Shown here one piece after another: positions 11,106-21,694 of a stretch of DNA of 64,000 nt. Source of the stretch: Incurvaria masculella (lineage: Eukaryota > Arthropoda > Insecta > Lepidoptera > Incurvariidae); assembly GCA_946894095.1 (NCBI GenBank), contig OX335659.1, positions 5,959,501 through 6,023,500 on the forward strand. Reading direction: 5' to 3'. Position 1 is the first letter of the stretch. Every line of letters begins with the position of its first letter. A program made the translations under genes and the position numbers. The notes below the pieces were generated by a model. It saw only the letters and a list, made by a program, of their open reading frames with translations, was not told the DNA's origin and made no database searches.

Positions 11106-11257
11106 TTCTCACCTAAATTGGCTTTACAGCAAACCGATCGACTGGCGTTTTCAAATGTATGGAGAAATTGAAGAGCGCGCGTAGTGGGCGATAAGTGAAC
11201 TAACATTTGCGAGTCCGAGCTTGATTTGACAGCTTACTCAACGTTGCCGTAAATATG
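11106..11257 (-). repeat. Repeat F, uninterrupted copy
   Basis: Reverse complement of the sequence on both sides of the mariner element at 38.5-41 kb: ACGGCAACGTTGAGTAAGCT, then CTCGGACTCGCAAA, then GTTTTCAAATGTATGGAG (as read here). It acts as a natural empty site for that insertion. Confidence 0.8.
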
Positions 11258-12163
11258 TCTGCGGTGACCCAGGTGCGGAATTGCGGTGACCCAGGCTTTT
11301 CTCATCGACAGACATACAATGGAAGATATACTCTTCTCGGATATATAAGGATGATATACTTCAAATGGTAGATACCACAAAATGTGTATCAAAAGCAGCA
11401 TGACCAAGGACACGAAACTTGCAGGTATAAACTGCCCTTTCTCTTCTCTGATCGAATTATATTAAAAACAATGCAAGTATGCAGAAATATATGATATTTG
11501 ATTCAGTGGAATACATGATTTAAATTCCAGCATACATAAAGAAACCTATTCCGTTTGGAGGTTTTCCAAATATCATTGAAAATAGCGACAACAACCGGTA
11601 ATTGTACGGAGGTTCTTGGAATGGCTGTAGTTCGAATGTGATGTTTTGAGTGTAATCCAATAATTTAATCTCCAGAATTATTTGAATAAGTTCTTACAAA
11701 GTAATTCTTACGTTTTAGTCGCTAGCTGAGCCTAAGGTTTGTTGCGTATCCATTCCAAGCTCTCTACCCCGGGACTGCCCACAGCGAAAGTAATATTTAC
11801 GAACAAAAATAAAACTCAGCCTCGAATAAATCACACAATAATGCGAGCCGTAAAGACGCTCCATAAATAACTTATTGCAAAAACTAGATAAGTTTGCAGC
11901 GAGACGGGCCCGGAACGATCGCACGACATCATTATGTGGACTTGCAACATTCTAATGGTCGGGATACGCACTATGTGTCGCCCACGCTTCTGATAATAAC
12001 TATTGATATACATGGTGTTAACGGAGGTATGGTGCAAATGTTAACCACGTGTTCCTTGGCATATTTGGAGCAAAAAAGGTAGATCATTTTTTTTGTACTA
12101 CTGAAAAAGTCGTACGTAGTTGAGGATCGGTGGGTTCTTATTTTTGAAATGTCGACTGTGAAT
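11258..12163. other. Unassigned stretch
   Basis: A short duplication (GCGGTGACCCAGG twice, 11260-11300). Open frames near 11715-12082 overlap on both strands with no domain signal. No gene supported. Confidence 0.35.
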
Positions 12164-12500
12164 TGAATGATATGCTGCTCATGCGAAAGATCATGGGTTC
12201 AGTTCCCGCCCCATCTATCTGAGGGCTGATTTTTCAATAGTCTAATTAACAGCCAGATAACTAATCGACGGATTTATATATGCTTCTACTTACCCATCCG
12301 ATATAGTAAGTCCTTATGTTTATTAGCAAAATTATAGTCAGATAATTGTGATAGAAGATATAAGTGTCCGGAAATTACTATTAGTCCGATAAGTACTATC
12401 TGAGGATTGAAAAATCGGCCCCGAGTTAAACAACTGCATTTCCTCACGCAAACGAGTTTTGTTTCGGACTCCATATAAAACGGTAGGTCTCCATGATTTT
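12164..12500 (+). mobile_element. Relic SINE split by a MITE
   Basis: Left piece (12164-12222) holds a tRNA-like B box (GGGTTCAGTTCCCGCCCC). Right piece (12422-12500) resumes with CTGCATTTCCTCACGCAAAC and GGACTCCATATAAAACGGTA, matching the SINE spacer. The two pieces are consecutive in intact copies, so the MITE at 12223-12421 landed inside the SINE. Confidence 0.65.
12223..12421. mobile_element. MITE family I, copy 1
   Basis: About 199 bp with inverted ends GGGCTGATTTTTCAAT and ATTGAAAAATCGGCCC. A second copy, truncated at one end, lies inverted at 35468-35640 (shared AATTATCTGACTATAATTTT). Target duplication is unclear: GAG lies beside both ends but not in perfect register. Confidence 0.72.
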
Positions 12501-13166
12501 TTGTAAAATATTTATGATACCTCCAGTTTAACTTAAAGAAATTATGAAGTGATTTATATATTGTTAAGTAAACCGGCGAAAAAAACCCGCATAAATATCG
12601 ATTTTTTTAAATAAATGAGAGGTGACCCACTGATTCTTTGTCGATCACATTTTTTGCTTTTCCTCATTATTTCAAAGAAAAACGTAAAATATAAAGTAAC
12701 TTCAGATCATTATCTTGAAGCTACATGGTGATTTAGAAATATAGTACATTTTGTATGAAACATTTTTGGTTCGGTTGACTCTGTGTGTCTTTACAGTCTA
12801 ATCCTGGGCCATTCCACCCAGAATGACACCTTAGGGGATTTTAATTTTTTTGCAATATTCAATGGTTTTTTGTCATATATTTAAAAAAGGTACATGTTTT
12901 AAATTATCAAAAATAATAAGAGTTGAAACAACCAAACAACATTTTCTTGATTTTTATCAATTTATGTCTGTCCACCCGGAGGTAATATTTATGGAGGTAG
13001 AAATACGAATTTGGAAACACACAGCCTGTCACCTGTCAAACTGACAGCTTTGTTTTTAGAGGTTATATGGCAAGTTGGATAACCAAAGAAGATGTTTTAA
13101 TTTTTTTTATAACTTTTACGGTATGTTTTTGTTAGTTTTTGCCCAAAACTAATTCCCCTACCCTCA

Positions 13167-13384
13167 TGTCACCCCCGTCACGAAAAAATAACCTTAGTTT
13201 AGTTATTTCTCTAAAGGGTAGCATTTTTCTCACACAATTGTGGCAAAGTGAGAAGAGATGTTTGTGTTCCAAGGAACACCAAGAATTTAAAAGATTTTCT
13301 TAAGTTTTGTAGTATTTTAGCTGTGACGGGGGTGACATATTTTCCGTGACGGGGGTGACATATGTTTCTGTGACGGGGGTGACA
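13167..13384. repeat. Left cluster of GTCACCCCCGTCAC motifs
   Basis: One forward copy (13167-13182) and three reverse-oriented copies at 13322-13337, 13345-13360 and 13369-13384. The last three have a 23-24 bp period. Each motif contains GTCAC twice with the same polarity. Regularly spaced copies inside a TIR element suggest transposase-binding repeats by inference. Confidence 0.7.
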
Positions 13385-13598
13385 ATTTGATTAGCTTACA
13401 TTAAATGTATACATAATACTTTTACGTAAGACTAAATGAATAAAACATCAATGAAGAGATTAAATCTGGTTACTTTGGGTAGTCAGATTGATTAGAGATG
13501 CACGGTGTGTACAGAACTGATAGCAGAGCAGCATAGATTAAGAGATATACTATATGAAACATTTGTATGGCTATTGAAGACCTCAGAATTACAATGAA

Positions 13599-13859
13599 AT
13601 GATCTTTTTTCGCAACATCGCATGGTTAAGGAGCGGTAGCTGCAATTGGAGGGATGGTAAAGTGAATGGCGTGGGGGCTGATGTGAAGTCCAGAAAAGCG
13701 ATCGTCAACAATGTTCACCATTTATTCACACAAACAGAAGCGATGAACATAAAATCCATATACATTGCCTCAGAAGATATATCTAGCAACAAAAATGTTT
13801 TAGAAGAAAGGATGAATATTCCTAATAAACCATGTATACCACAAAATCACTTTTTCTAA
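13599..13859 (+). pseudogene. Transposon-derived coding remnant (GK…G.G..VK motif)
   Basis: An 86-codon open segment whose residues 20-36 read GKVNGVGADVKSRKAIV. The next ~30 residues look like a normal folded protein, with an IKSIYIASEDI stretch. The pattern G-K-x(2)-G/D-G-x-G-x(2)-K recalls a motif seen in uncharacterised transposon-associated proteins of invertebrates; this is from memory and not checked. There is no start context and upstream sequence is not open in frame, so it is a decayed exon. It lies inside the 4.4-kb TIR element and may be a piece of its gene. Confidence 0.35.
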
Positions 13860-14049
13860 GGAGACTGTACCGATATCACCATGGAACAGCTCATGGTGTA
13901 GGGTTTAGAGGACTTGTTTTTAATACGAGAGATTTTGGTTCAAATCCTCGCCCCGATCACGCACCACTTTCTTTCTCTTTCTGAGCTGGATACGTGCATT
14001 TCGTTATGAATGCGAGCTGTTCCATGGTTCGCAACCCATGTAAAACCAT

Positions 14050-14416
14050 ATACTGTATTATACTATATTTTACTATATTGTATTACATCACATTACATTT
14101 TTCAGATTGCAATTTATTCGATCGGGATGATTCACTTAGGCATTGCAACGACGATATCGACTGTGGTTTATCGACTGTGGTTTGCTTACTAGCATATAAC
14201 ATCTTTAATATAAAAGTTAATCAATAGCTGTAAGTTTTTCTTATTTTGTTTCTACAAGATACATATACTGCTTCGTCCTACTACTTTTGCAAAACTTGTG
14301 AAATACGAAGCTGGACTAACATATTTTCTAAGCAATATATTAACACTTATATTAAGTTTTCTATGTTACTCTGTTTGTTTTTCCTGAAATAAATAAATAA
14401 ATAAATAAATAAAAAT
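14050..14416 (+). mobile_element. Unidentified retroposon-like insert in SINE
   Basis: AT-rich ~365-bp segment ending TTTTTCCTGAAATAAATAAA and (AAAT)n. A 3' simple-repeat tail suggests a truncated LINE. About 40 bp of SINE are missing at the junction, so a deletion accompanied it. No coding motif is seen. Confidence 0.4.
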
Positions 14417-14603
14417 AAAGCCCACCCGAACTAGTACCACCACATTGGATGAAATTATGTTTGAATCAGCAATTAAAATTGTCCTAGTTTTCTATCCAGT
14501 TCAGTGTTGTTGTGTGCTAATAAAAGGAAGGTCCTGGCATGGCACTTAATTCCTTCCGGAATGTGGTGTGTTAGGCTAATATCATGACGGTAGTTGTGTT
14601 GTA

Positions 14604-15770
14604 TCTAATCTAATAAATATTATAAAGGGGAAAGTTTGTAATAATGGATGGATGGATGGATGGATGGATGGATGGATGGATGGATGTTTGTTACTCTTTC
14701 ACGTAAAAACTACTGAATGGATTCTAATGAAACTTTACAATAATATAGCTTATACATCAGAATAACACATAGGCTACAATTGATGTGCCCATGGGCTTTA
14801 GAACTTTCACGGGGCTGCGAAAACGATGCCGGTAGCGATACTTCACACTAGGGGGAGAGGAGCCGGGGGCGGTGGTGGGGAGCGGCGGCGGGAGGAGGGG
14901 GGGGGGGACGTGAGGGCAGACGTCGTGACTGTTTGGTGTCCGTTTGGCGAATTTTCAAGGCACTAGCGATTTGTAAAACTTAGTACATGTACATTTAACT
15001 ACCCGGGAATTAGGATTGGCTAAATATAATTCAGTTCCGCTTACGCTAAGATGGGGCTGTCATACAAACTGCAATGCTATGCACGGCTCGGCTTTGCGGC
15101 GGCAGCGCTTACTTTTACTGAAGTACGGCTTGGTATTTCCTGCAACTTTAGGACTACTTGGCATCACGCTAAATCGCCGGAGGAGCGACCAACAGAATAA
15201 AATCCTTGAGAACCAATTACTCGATTTAGATGTGCATTGTATCTACGTCTAGCCTGATTCTACTAAAAACTTATAGATAACATAATATAACGCTTCATTA
15301 CCAGAAGGGTAAGTAGTGAGTCTTAAAGTCTTATAACATGCGAACCACTTACCTGATTTATGTGCGTATTTTATCAATGTATAGCATCTCTGGGAGCAGT
15401 TAGGTTCGAGATGGGTTACTGTTTTCGATGTTGAGGCTGGCTGTGGGTTGGAGTCCACGCAAAACTTACCTACGTTACACGTTACTTACTAGGTAAGCAA
15501 TGTAGCAGTGAAAGTGCAGAAAGGTTCTCGCGGCAAATGTTTTTTTTTTTAAATAGCCACCAAACGTCAACGAAGCTCTAAATGGGAATTATTGGATGTT
15601 TCTCATTAAATCATGCTATTTCGGCACGAACGATCTTGATTAAATTTGGTACATGGATACATTGTCCTGGACCAGTTTGACCCTATTTTGGACCAGTCAT
15701 GTGGGCTACTTTTTATCCATGAGATAATTTAGCCGACACTAACCCGAGCGGAGCCGGGTACCGCAGCTAG
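14604..15770 (+). mobile_element. Non-autonomous Helitron inserted in a SINE
   Basis: Starts TCTAATCTAATAAATATTAT after an A and ends ACCGCAGCTAG before a T, the A-T insertion rule of Helitrons. The 3' end has a hairpin (ACCCG…CGGGT, 15743-15760) a few bases before CTAG. A (GATG)n array lies at 14643-14687 and a GC-rich patch at 14850-14910. The 3' ~640 bp match the Helitron ending at 21694. No Rep/helicase coding is present. The interrupted SINE continues in register on both sides, which fixes both boundaries. Confidence 0.88.
14643..14687. repeat. (ATGG)n microsatellite
   Basis: About 11 tandem ATGG units near the 5' end of the Helitron. Confidence 0.95.
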
Positions 15771-15949
15771 TTAGCCATATATGTCAGTTCTATAAAAAAA
15801 ATGGCCCAGACAGCAAAGTCAGAGGTCACACCCACCCACTGTCACCAACGAATATGTCAAAGTAAATGAACTTTGTTGAAATCGGATTACCTTTAGGAAA
15901 AGGTGAAGCCTTATTATTTGCCACCGTTCTTTAAGTCAGCATGGGGACC

Positions 15950-16102
15950 AGTTTAGTGACAATAAAAAACATGAAAAAGAGTGGCAAAACTTGTATTTAG
16001 CATGAAGAAGAGGATACATCGGAAGAAGGTATCCATATTATTAAAAGAAAAGTAGATCCTCCGACCATGGAAAAAATTAAGAGCCAATTTTGTTTAGATT
16101 AA
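15950..16102 (+). pseudogene. Decayed C-terminal coding fragment
   Basis: Open frame with one internal stop (near 15998). It ends in a charged C-terminus (HEEEDTSEEG … KRKVDPPTMEKIKSQF) and a stop at 16100-16102. The bias towards K and E suggests former coding. It lies in the 4.4-kb element downstream of the nested SINE and Helitron and could be the same gene as 13599-13859. Protein family not recognised. Confidence 0.3.
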
Positions 16103-16222
16103 TTATGCGATGTACCTACCTAATGATATTTATTTAAGTGTGTGACGTTAGCGACATATCATTGAGCAGTTTTGAGTTCAATAAACAAGATTTTATCCAT
16201 ACTAATATTGTTTCTTGTGACT

Positions 16223-16450
16223 GCGTCACCCCCGTCACAAATGGCTGTCACCCCCGTCACACTTTTGAATATTTATATTAAAAAAACTTTTCATTTTCTT
16301 TATTCCTCAACAAGATATGAAGGTCTCCAATTCATTATCTTTGGTTAGCAGTAATTTCCCCATTTTATTTCATATATATTTTTTTGGAAAATTAAGTTTT
16401 TTCCCATTGACTCTGACCCTAAGGTGTTTTTAAGGTCACCCCCGTCACAG
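16223..16450. repeat. Right cluster of GTCACCCCCGTCAC motifs
   Basis: Copies at 16223-16239 and 16246-16261 (23-bp period) and 16434-16450. A further copy with one change, TGTCACCCCCGTCGCA, lies at 17164-17179 next to the right TIR. All are forward, opposite to the three tandem copies of the left cluster, so the element is roughly mirror-symmetric. Confidence 0.7.
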
Positions 16451-16710
16451 AAACATATAATGAATTATCGAAGAAACCGAAATGTCATCAATGTGTATTG
16501 ATGTTAATTTATATTGTTTGATATGTTTTCTTTACTGATTAATAACCATTATGGCAAAAAACATGAATTTATAACTGTAATAAGCCCTTACACGGTACTA
16601 CCAATTTATTAATTTTTTTTTTTTAAGCTAATAACTTGACAATCGATACAATTCTGTATCGTGTTTTTTTTATTTTTTTATTATTATTATTTTCTATTAT
16701 TATTATTTTC

Positions 16711-17142
16711 TCTGACATGGGTACTACATTGTAGTATGAATTTGTTTATTTACTAACTTATATTTAATTTGATATTACCTTGTATCAAAAATGACGATGG
16801 CTTTTTACACCTGAATAATTTAGATCATAATTCCTATTAATTTAGAATAAGATGTCATTATAGTAGTCAACAGTTTGCTCCTCACCAATGTATATAATGT
16901 TCTTATAATAATGTTCTTTGTGAGCAGTAGTAATCAATCAATCACTGTAAACTAGTTTGTAAGTATCACTGGAAAAAATAATAATACAATGACCAACCTG
17001 ACGAAGTTTCTTGTCGGCTCTTCTTCGCCAGAAGTAATCGAACCGACAGGAAAAAAAAGGAAAAAAAAAATGACGAATCCGAGTGTGTAATATACATCTA
17101 ATGGAAGAAAATAAAGAAACTGAAACTGAAACTGAAACTTAA
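16711..17142 (+). repeat. Repeat H, probable LINE 3' region, copy 2
   Basis: Aligns with 10432-10832 over its whole length and ends in (GAAACT)n. It is nested inside the 4.4-kb TIR element near its right end. A (TTA)n-rich tract precedes it. Confidence 0.6.
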
Positions 17143-17195
17143 ACTTTAAAAATAGTGTTAAAATGTCACCCCCGTCGCAATGGAATGGCCCTCCT

Positions 17196-18529
17196 GTTAC
17201 TCGGCGAGTTAATTTACAATGATAACCTCCTTTCAACTATAAAATATATTGCAACCACTATGTGGTTGAAAATAGTCTACTCAATAATACGACATTGCGT
17301 TGGTGCCCCGTTATTCATGTGGGTACAAAGCGTCTTGTAACTATTGTTCAATTCGATATTTATTGCTCATTGATATTGAACAAGCGTCCCAGTAAATACA
17401 AGTAAATAAAGAGGCGCAATATTATTTACGCCAACGTTTAATTCCGTTATAACCTGGAAATATATATAAAGTAACCGTGAGCAGTATAACACTGGACTCC
17501 CAAAGCAACTAATTCCACTGTTTTCATTGAATACCGCTATGAACACAACGATACACGATAGTGTTAGGCACGGTATAGTAGGAGACATTGCCTCCCAGGC
17601 ATATTTTATCGGTATTTGTAGTTCAAGTATATATTTAGGTACAGTTAACCAAAGGTTAAAGGATACACTTCCGGTTGAACGTAAAACTGAATGGTGTTTA
17701 AATAGGTACAACCTCTGATTGACTTTTTGTTAGGGTTTTGTTTACTCAGTAGCTACTAGACATCCTCGACTATGTTTTAATCTATACTCAACACTATAAT
17801 TGTTTCCAAAAGTCAAACTATTTCGACTGTTCATCTTTTTATTCAACAGGATGTGTATCCTAAGCTCTTTGTTCGACTGTACGTTTACAGGAATATCAAC
17901 ATCGCAATTTTCTTGTTTATCTTTTACTTTAACCGTAAGTCTATAACTTCGGATTGTCTCCTGCTAATCCTCAAGGATCATATTTTGACATTCGATCCAA
18001 GCCACTTTTTATACCGTGGCAAGAAAGCTTGGGGTTTACGAACACATAAATAGCACATAGAATCCACGTCTGTATTAGTAGTGTAGTAGGCTATTTGTTC
18101 TATTTTGTGTAACTACATAGTTTTCAAAGATGTTTATCTTTCATGCAATATGCTCCCAGAATATATATACCACTACCAACAACACAAACATTATGTATTG
18201 AAATCGAGAAATTCGGGGTGTACAAATTTATTTTCACACAAAGAAATACAATAATAAATAACATGAACCTGCAGATGTTTAGAATAACAATGGGAAGAAA
18301 TATTTCTCGTAGAACGCTGGCGGCTGTGAGACGCGTACACACTGTCCAACTAACAATATACATGTGCCCGTGTGCACATTTTAAATTGTCATGCAATTAT
18401 TCGTCCAAATGAAATAAAGTCTTATTTACTTCTGTATGCTTTTGTAAATCTGTATGGAGAAAAAGTGGGATAGAAATTATAGAAGCAGTTTTCGAAACGA
18501 TTCCAAGACAATCGGCACTTCGAGAAGAT
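17196..18529. other. Unassigned stretch
   Basis: Single-copy-looking AT-rich DNA. A 114-codon minus-strand frame (17367-17711) and ~90-codon frames on both strands at 18124-18412 have no domain motifs and overlap each other, so no gene is called. Confidence 0.35.
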
Positions 18530-18535
18530 GGTTAA

Positions 18536-18794
18536 AGACCAGACGGCTTGACTAAGGTGCCATGGCTAATGGGCGAGTCGTTGGTGTGGGATGCTCCATG
18601 TGTGGATACCTTGTCTGGCAGCCATGACTTGGCAAGCTCGAAGTGCGCAGATAAAGCAATAGATCTTGTCAAAGATCTTGGAATAGCCATGCGCGTAGCT
18701 TCAAGCGAAATCAGATCGTAAGAGTACCTGAGACAGTGTATTAGCACGGCCATTCAACGTGGTAACGTTTCCAGTGTTCTCGGTACTCCGTGCT
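18536..18794 (+). pseudogene. LINE ORF2 C-terminal fragment
   Basis: Frame starting RPDGLTKVPW, then SLVWDAPCVDTLSGSH, and after an in-frame stop ISTAIQRGNVSSVLGT. The order RPDGxTxxPW - LVWDxxxVDT - QRGNxxSVLGT is a conserved region I recognise from the C-terminal part of insect non-LTR retrotransposon polyproteins downstream of the reverse transcriptase. The usual stretch between the second and third blocks is shortened and there is one stop codon, so it is dead. No 5' part or tail was identified. Confidence 0.65.
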
Positions 18795-18829
18795 CGGTAA
18801 AATGGCCGCATCGTCTTTGATAGATGATG

Positions 18830-20314
18830 GTGTAATGTATTTTCTAGATTTTAGAAATTAGATTTTTTTACAATGAATGCTAGATTTTAGTTTACATTAT
18901 TAGTTATATACCTACCTTAAGATATACAATTAAATATATTCTAATTTCGTATGATGTTAACGCTGTCGCTAACGACCCATTTTTTTCATTAATTACCATT
19001 TTAAATTACAAGTTATATTTACAAAAAAACCCTAAACCTCCAAATATAATAAGAAGAAAGATCAAAATCTGATTATTCGCATTGTTGAATCTTCCTCGCG
19101 GTGGCGACCGGACAATGCGATGTTATCTCTCAAAGAACTTTGTGTCTAAAAAATTCTTAAGATATGCCATGTTGTGTTGTTCATATCCATTTTGCAGAGA
19201 GCATTCATTTTAATGCGGTTGCGTCGAACCCGGTAATTATTTTCAACTTTTGACAGGCCATCAATTAACTTTGGGTGTGCCTATTTTCGTAGTGGAAATA
19301 TTTTAATTTTGAACTTATACCTCGTGCTGTATGAATGCCAATAATGTGAATTAATTTGCTTTCTATTTATACGCAGAACTTTGAATGGTTAAATTAGTGA
19401 AAAATATGCATGCAATCGCTTGACAGATCTCCATATTCATAGGCAGGCCATCAAAAAAGCTGATAGGAAATATCTATTCATGTACATAATTTGTTCCTAT
19501 TCTAAGGTCGTTTGAGGCTTAATTAGTGATGTGACTTGAAATATCCTGTTTAGTAGCAATCAAATGATTATCTAACTATATGAAATGCAGATTACCATGT
19601 CTAACGAATAGCGAAGCATATATTTATTTTGGAATTTATTATTTACCGACATTACTAAAAGATGACGTTAGCAAAGCAAGCATATTTTTTTACATCGACG
19701 AATTACACCATTTCGCTATTGGAGAATCAATTTGACAATTGATTTGATTCAATTTGATTTAATAATTATTGTCGATTTGTTTTAATCAGTCCGGTTAGCA
19801 TTTAAAACTAACTAATCTATCGTTTTGCATAACAATAAAAACCCGTACCCTCCGCTAAGTCACGCGAAAGAGGATTATTTTAATACCATGCTTTATTTAC
19901 ATGCTTGGCAAATGCATTAATATTGGAAAAAATTGGCTTTTATTACGTTTAGTTTAGATTGTTTTTACTGAAAAATACAGATATTTACAAAAAAATAACA
20001 GACATGGAATGAAGCTTTCTCAAGTGATAAAAAATATTAAACAATTGATTAAAATCTGACAACTTTTAGGGGTAGGGAAACGTAGGGCCTGGAAGATGAT
20101 TTTGCTACTTTAATAGCAGTCGCCGTGCAAAATTGTAAAGTGACTAATCGAAAAATAATGCAAAAAATTAATAAAATATTAAAATGTTCAAAGCATAGAG
20201 TGACTGTGACTTCGCGACAGCCTTAACAGAAGCTCAAGATTTGATTTAAACTACAAGAACTTATTGGTTCTAATCTAACAAGAAAGTTCATGTATGCGTC
20301 TTTTTGTTAGGTTA
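18830..20314. other. Unassigned AT-rich stretch
   Basis: No gene. A block near 19970-20240 (CTGAAAAATACAGATATTT, then GACAGCCTTAA) recurs near 30413-30470, so a low-copy old repeat may be present. Confidence 0.35.
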
Positions 20315-21694
20315 TCTATATAATATAAAAATGAATATATATAATATAAAAATGAATCGCAAAATGTGTTGGTAAGCGCATAACTCAACAACGCCTGGAC
20401 CAATTTGGCCAAATCTTTTTTTAAAATGTTCGTTGAAGTTCAAGGATGGTTTTTACGGCGAGAAAAATTAGAATTATTGCTGGAAAAACCCTAAAAATAG
20501 CCCTTTTCTTTTTCCCATACAAATGATTTTGTAACTAAATCGTAGTCAATTTGAGCTTTATTGCTATGGTATAAAGTTCATATTAAATTACAAGCACTCA
20601 CAGTTGTCTAAGTAATGTAGGTGTGTTCCTAACGTCAAAGATCATATCTATCAAAACAATGTGCGTGTGTGCGTTGGAGCACAGAATACATAGTTGGAGG
20701 AGTTTAATGTCGCGTTCCGAAACTCGCGTTTCTTTTGTATTAGTTTCGGCACGCGAGATAAACTGCATCAGTTTCCACGTCATTACATCAGTCAAACAAA
20801 AATCGCGTTACCAACAGTGTTTTATTATTTTTAATATCCAAATTTTAAATAAATAAAACAATTCGTACGGCTTAAAAGGATTTGACTTCAAGTCATATCA
20901 AATTTAAAAAAAAAAAAAGTTGTCTGTTACCTAATCTACTGAGTTTGCTTTTGTCAACTGATACACGAAACAAATTCGTATACCGTGTTTTGTGCAGAGT
21001 GTTTAGTTAGTTAGTGTTTGTTTAGTTCGTGATTAGGCGGGCGGTCCGACGGGGGCGGGTGCGGGGAGGGGGGGGGGCGGGTACGGCTTGGTATTTCCCG
21101 CAACTTTAGGACTACTTGGCAAAATCCTTGAGAACCAATTACTCGATTTAGATGCGGATTGTATCTACGTCTAGCCTGATTCTACTTCAAACTTATAGGC
21201 TACATAATATAACGCTTCATTACCTGAAGGGTGAGTAGTGAGTGTTAAATTCTTATAACTTGCGAACCACTAACCCGATTTATGTGCGTATTTTATCAAT
21301 GTATAGGATCTCTGGGAGCTGTCAGGTTCGAGATGGGTTACTGTTTTCGATGTTGAGGCTGGCTGTGGGTTGGAGTCCACGCAAAACTTACCTACATTAC
21401 ACGTTACTTACTTACTAGGTAAACAATGTTGCAGTGCAAGTGCAGAAAGGTTCTGGCGGCAAATGCTTTTTTTTAAATAGCCACCAAATGTCAACGAATC
21501 TCTAAATGGGAATTATTGGATGTTTCTCATTAAATCATGCTATTTCATCTCGAACGATCTTGATTAAATTTGGTAGATGGATACATTGTCCTGGACCAGT
21601 TTGACCCTATTTTGGATCAGCCATGTCGGATACTTTTTATCCATGAAATAATTTAGCCGACGCTAACCCGAGCGGAGCCGGGTACCGCAGCTAG
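20315..21694 (+). mobile_element. Non-autonomous Helitron, copy 2
   Basis: Starts TCTATATAATATAAAAATGA after an A and ends GGTACCGCAGCTAG before a T, with the same ACCCG…CGGGT hairpin before CTAG. From about 21082 it matches the 14.6-kb Helitron to the end. Its 5' part (AAAATGTGTTGGTAAGCGCA; AACTCAACAACGCCTGGACC) is unrelated to that copy. A G-rich patch lies at 21040-21085 at the switch point. No coding capacity seen. Confidence 0.8.

Larger units (their letters stand above)
13886..15800 (+). mobile_element. SINE broken into three pieces by two insertions
   Basis: Head and spacer at 13886-14049 (B-box-like GGTTCAAATCC; GTTATGAATGCGAGCTGTTC). Body at 14417-14603 (GGAAGGTCCTGGCATGGCAC … TAGTTGTGTTGTA). 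Tail at 15771-15800 (TTAGCCATATATGTCAG then A-run). The body-to-tail junction is exactly where intact copies read GGTA-TTAGCCATCC, and the Helitron 14604-15770 sits between A and T. The first break (14050-14416) holds another insert with an (AAAT)n end. Confidence 0.82.
12806..17191. mobile_element. 4.4-kb TIR element with repeated TGTCACCCCCGTCACA motifs
   Basis: Ends are inverted repeats: GGGCCATTCCA at 12806-12816 and TGGAATGGCCC at 17181-17191. Both are directly flanked by TCCT (12802-12805 and 17192-17195), a 4-bp target duplication. Inside are eight copies of a 16-bp motif close to TGTCACCCCCGTCACA, in both orientations. A split SINE (13886-15800), a Helitron and a LINE-like segment (16711-17142) are nested within it. 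Without them the core is about 2 kb. Two decayed coding fragments (13599-13859 and 15950-16102) may come from its own gene. I do not recognise the superfamily. Confidence 0.6.

Noticed and set aside
17367..17711. 114-codon minus-strand frame
   Set aside because: No domain, signal or coding bias, and an overlapping plus-strand frame covers the same bases.
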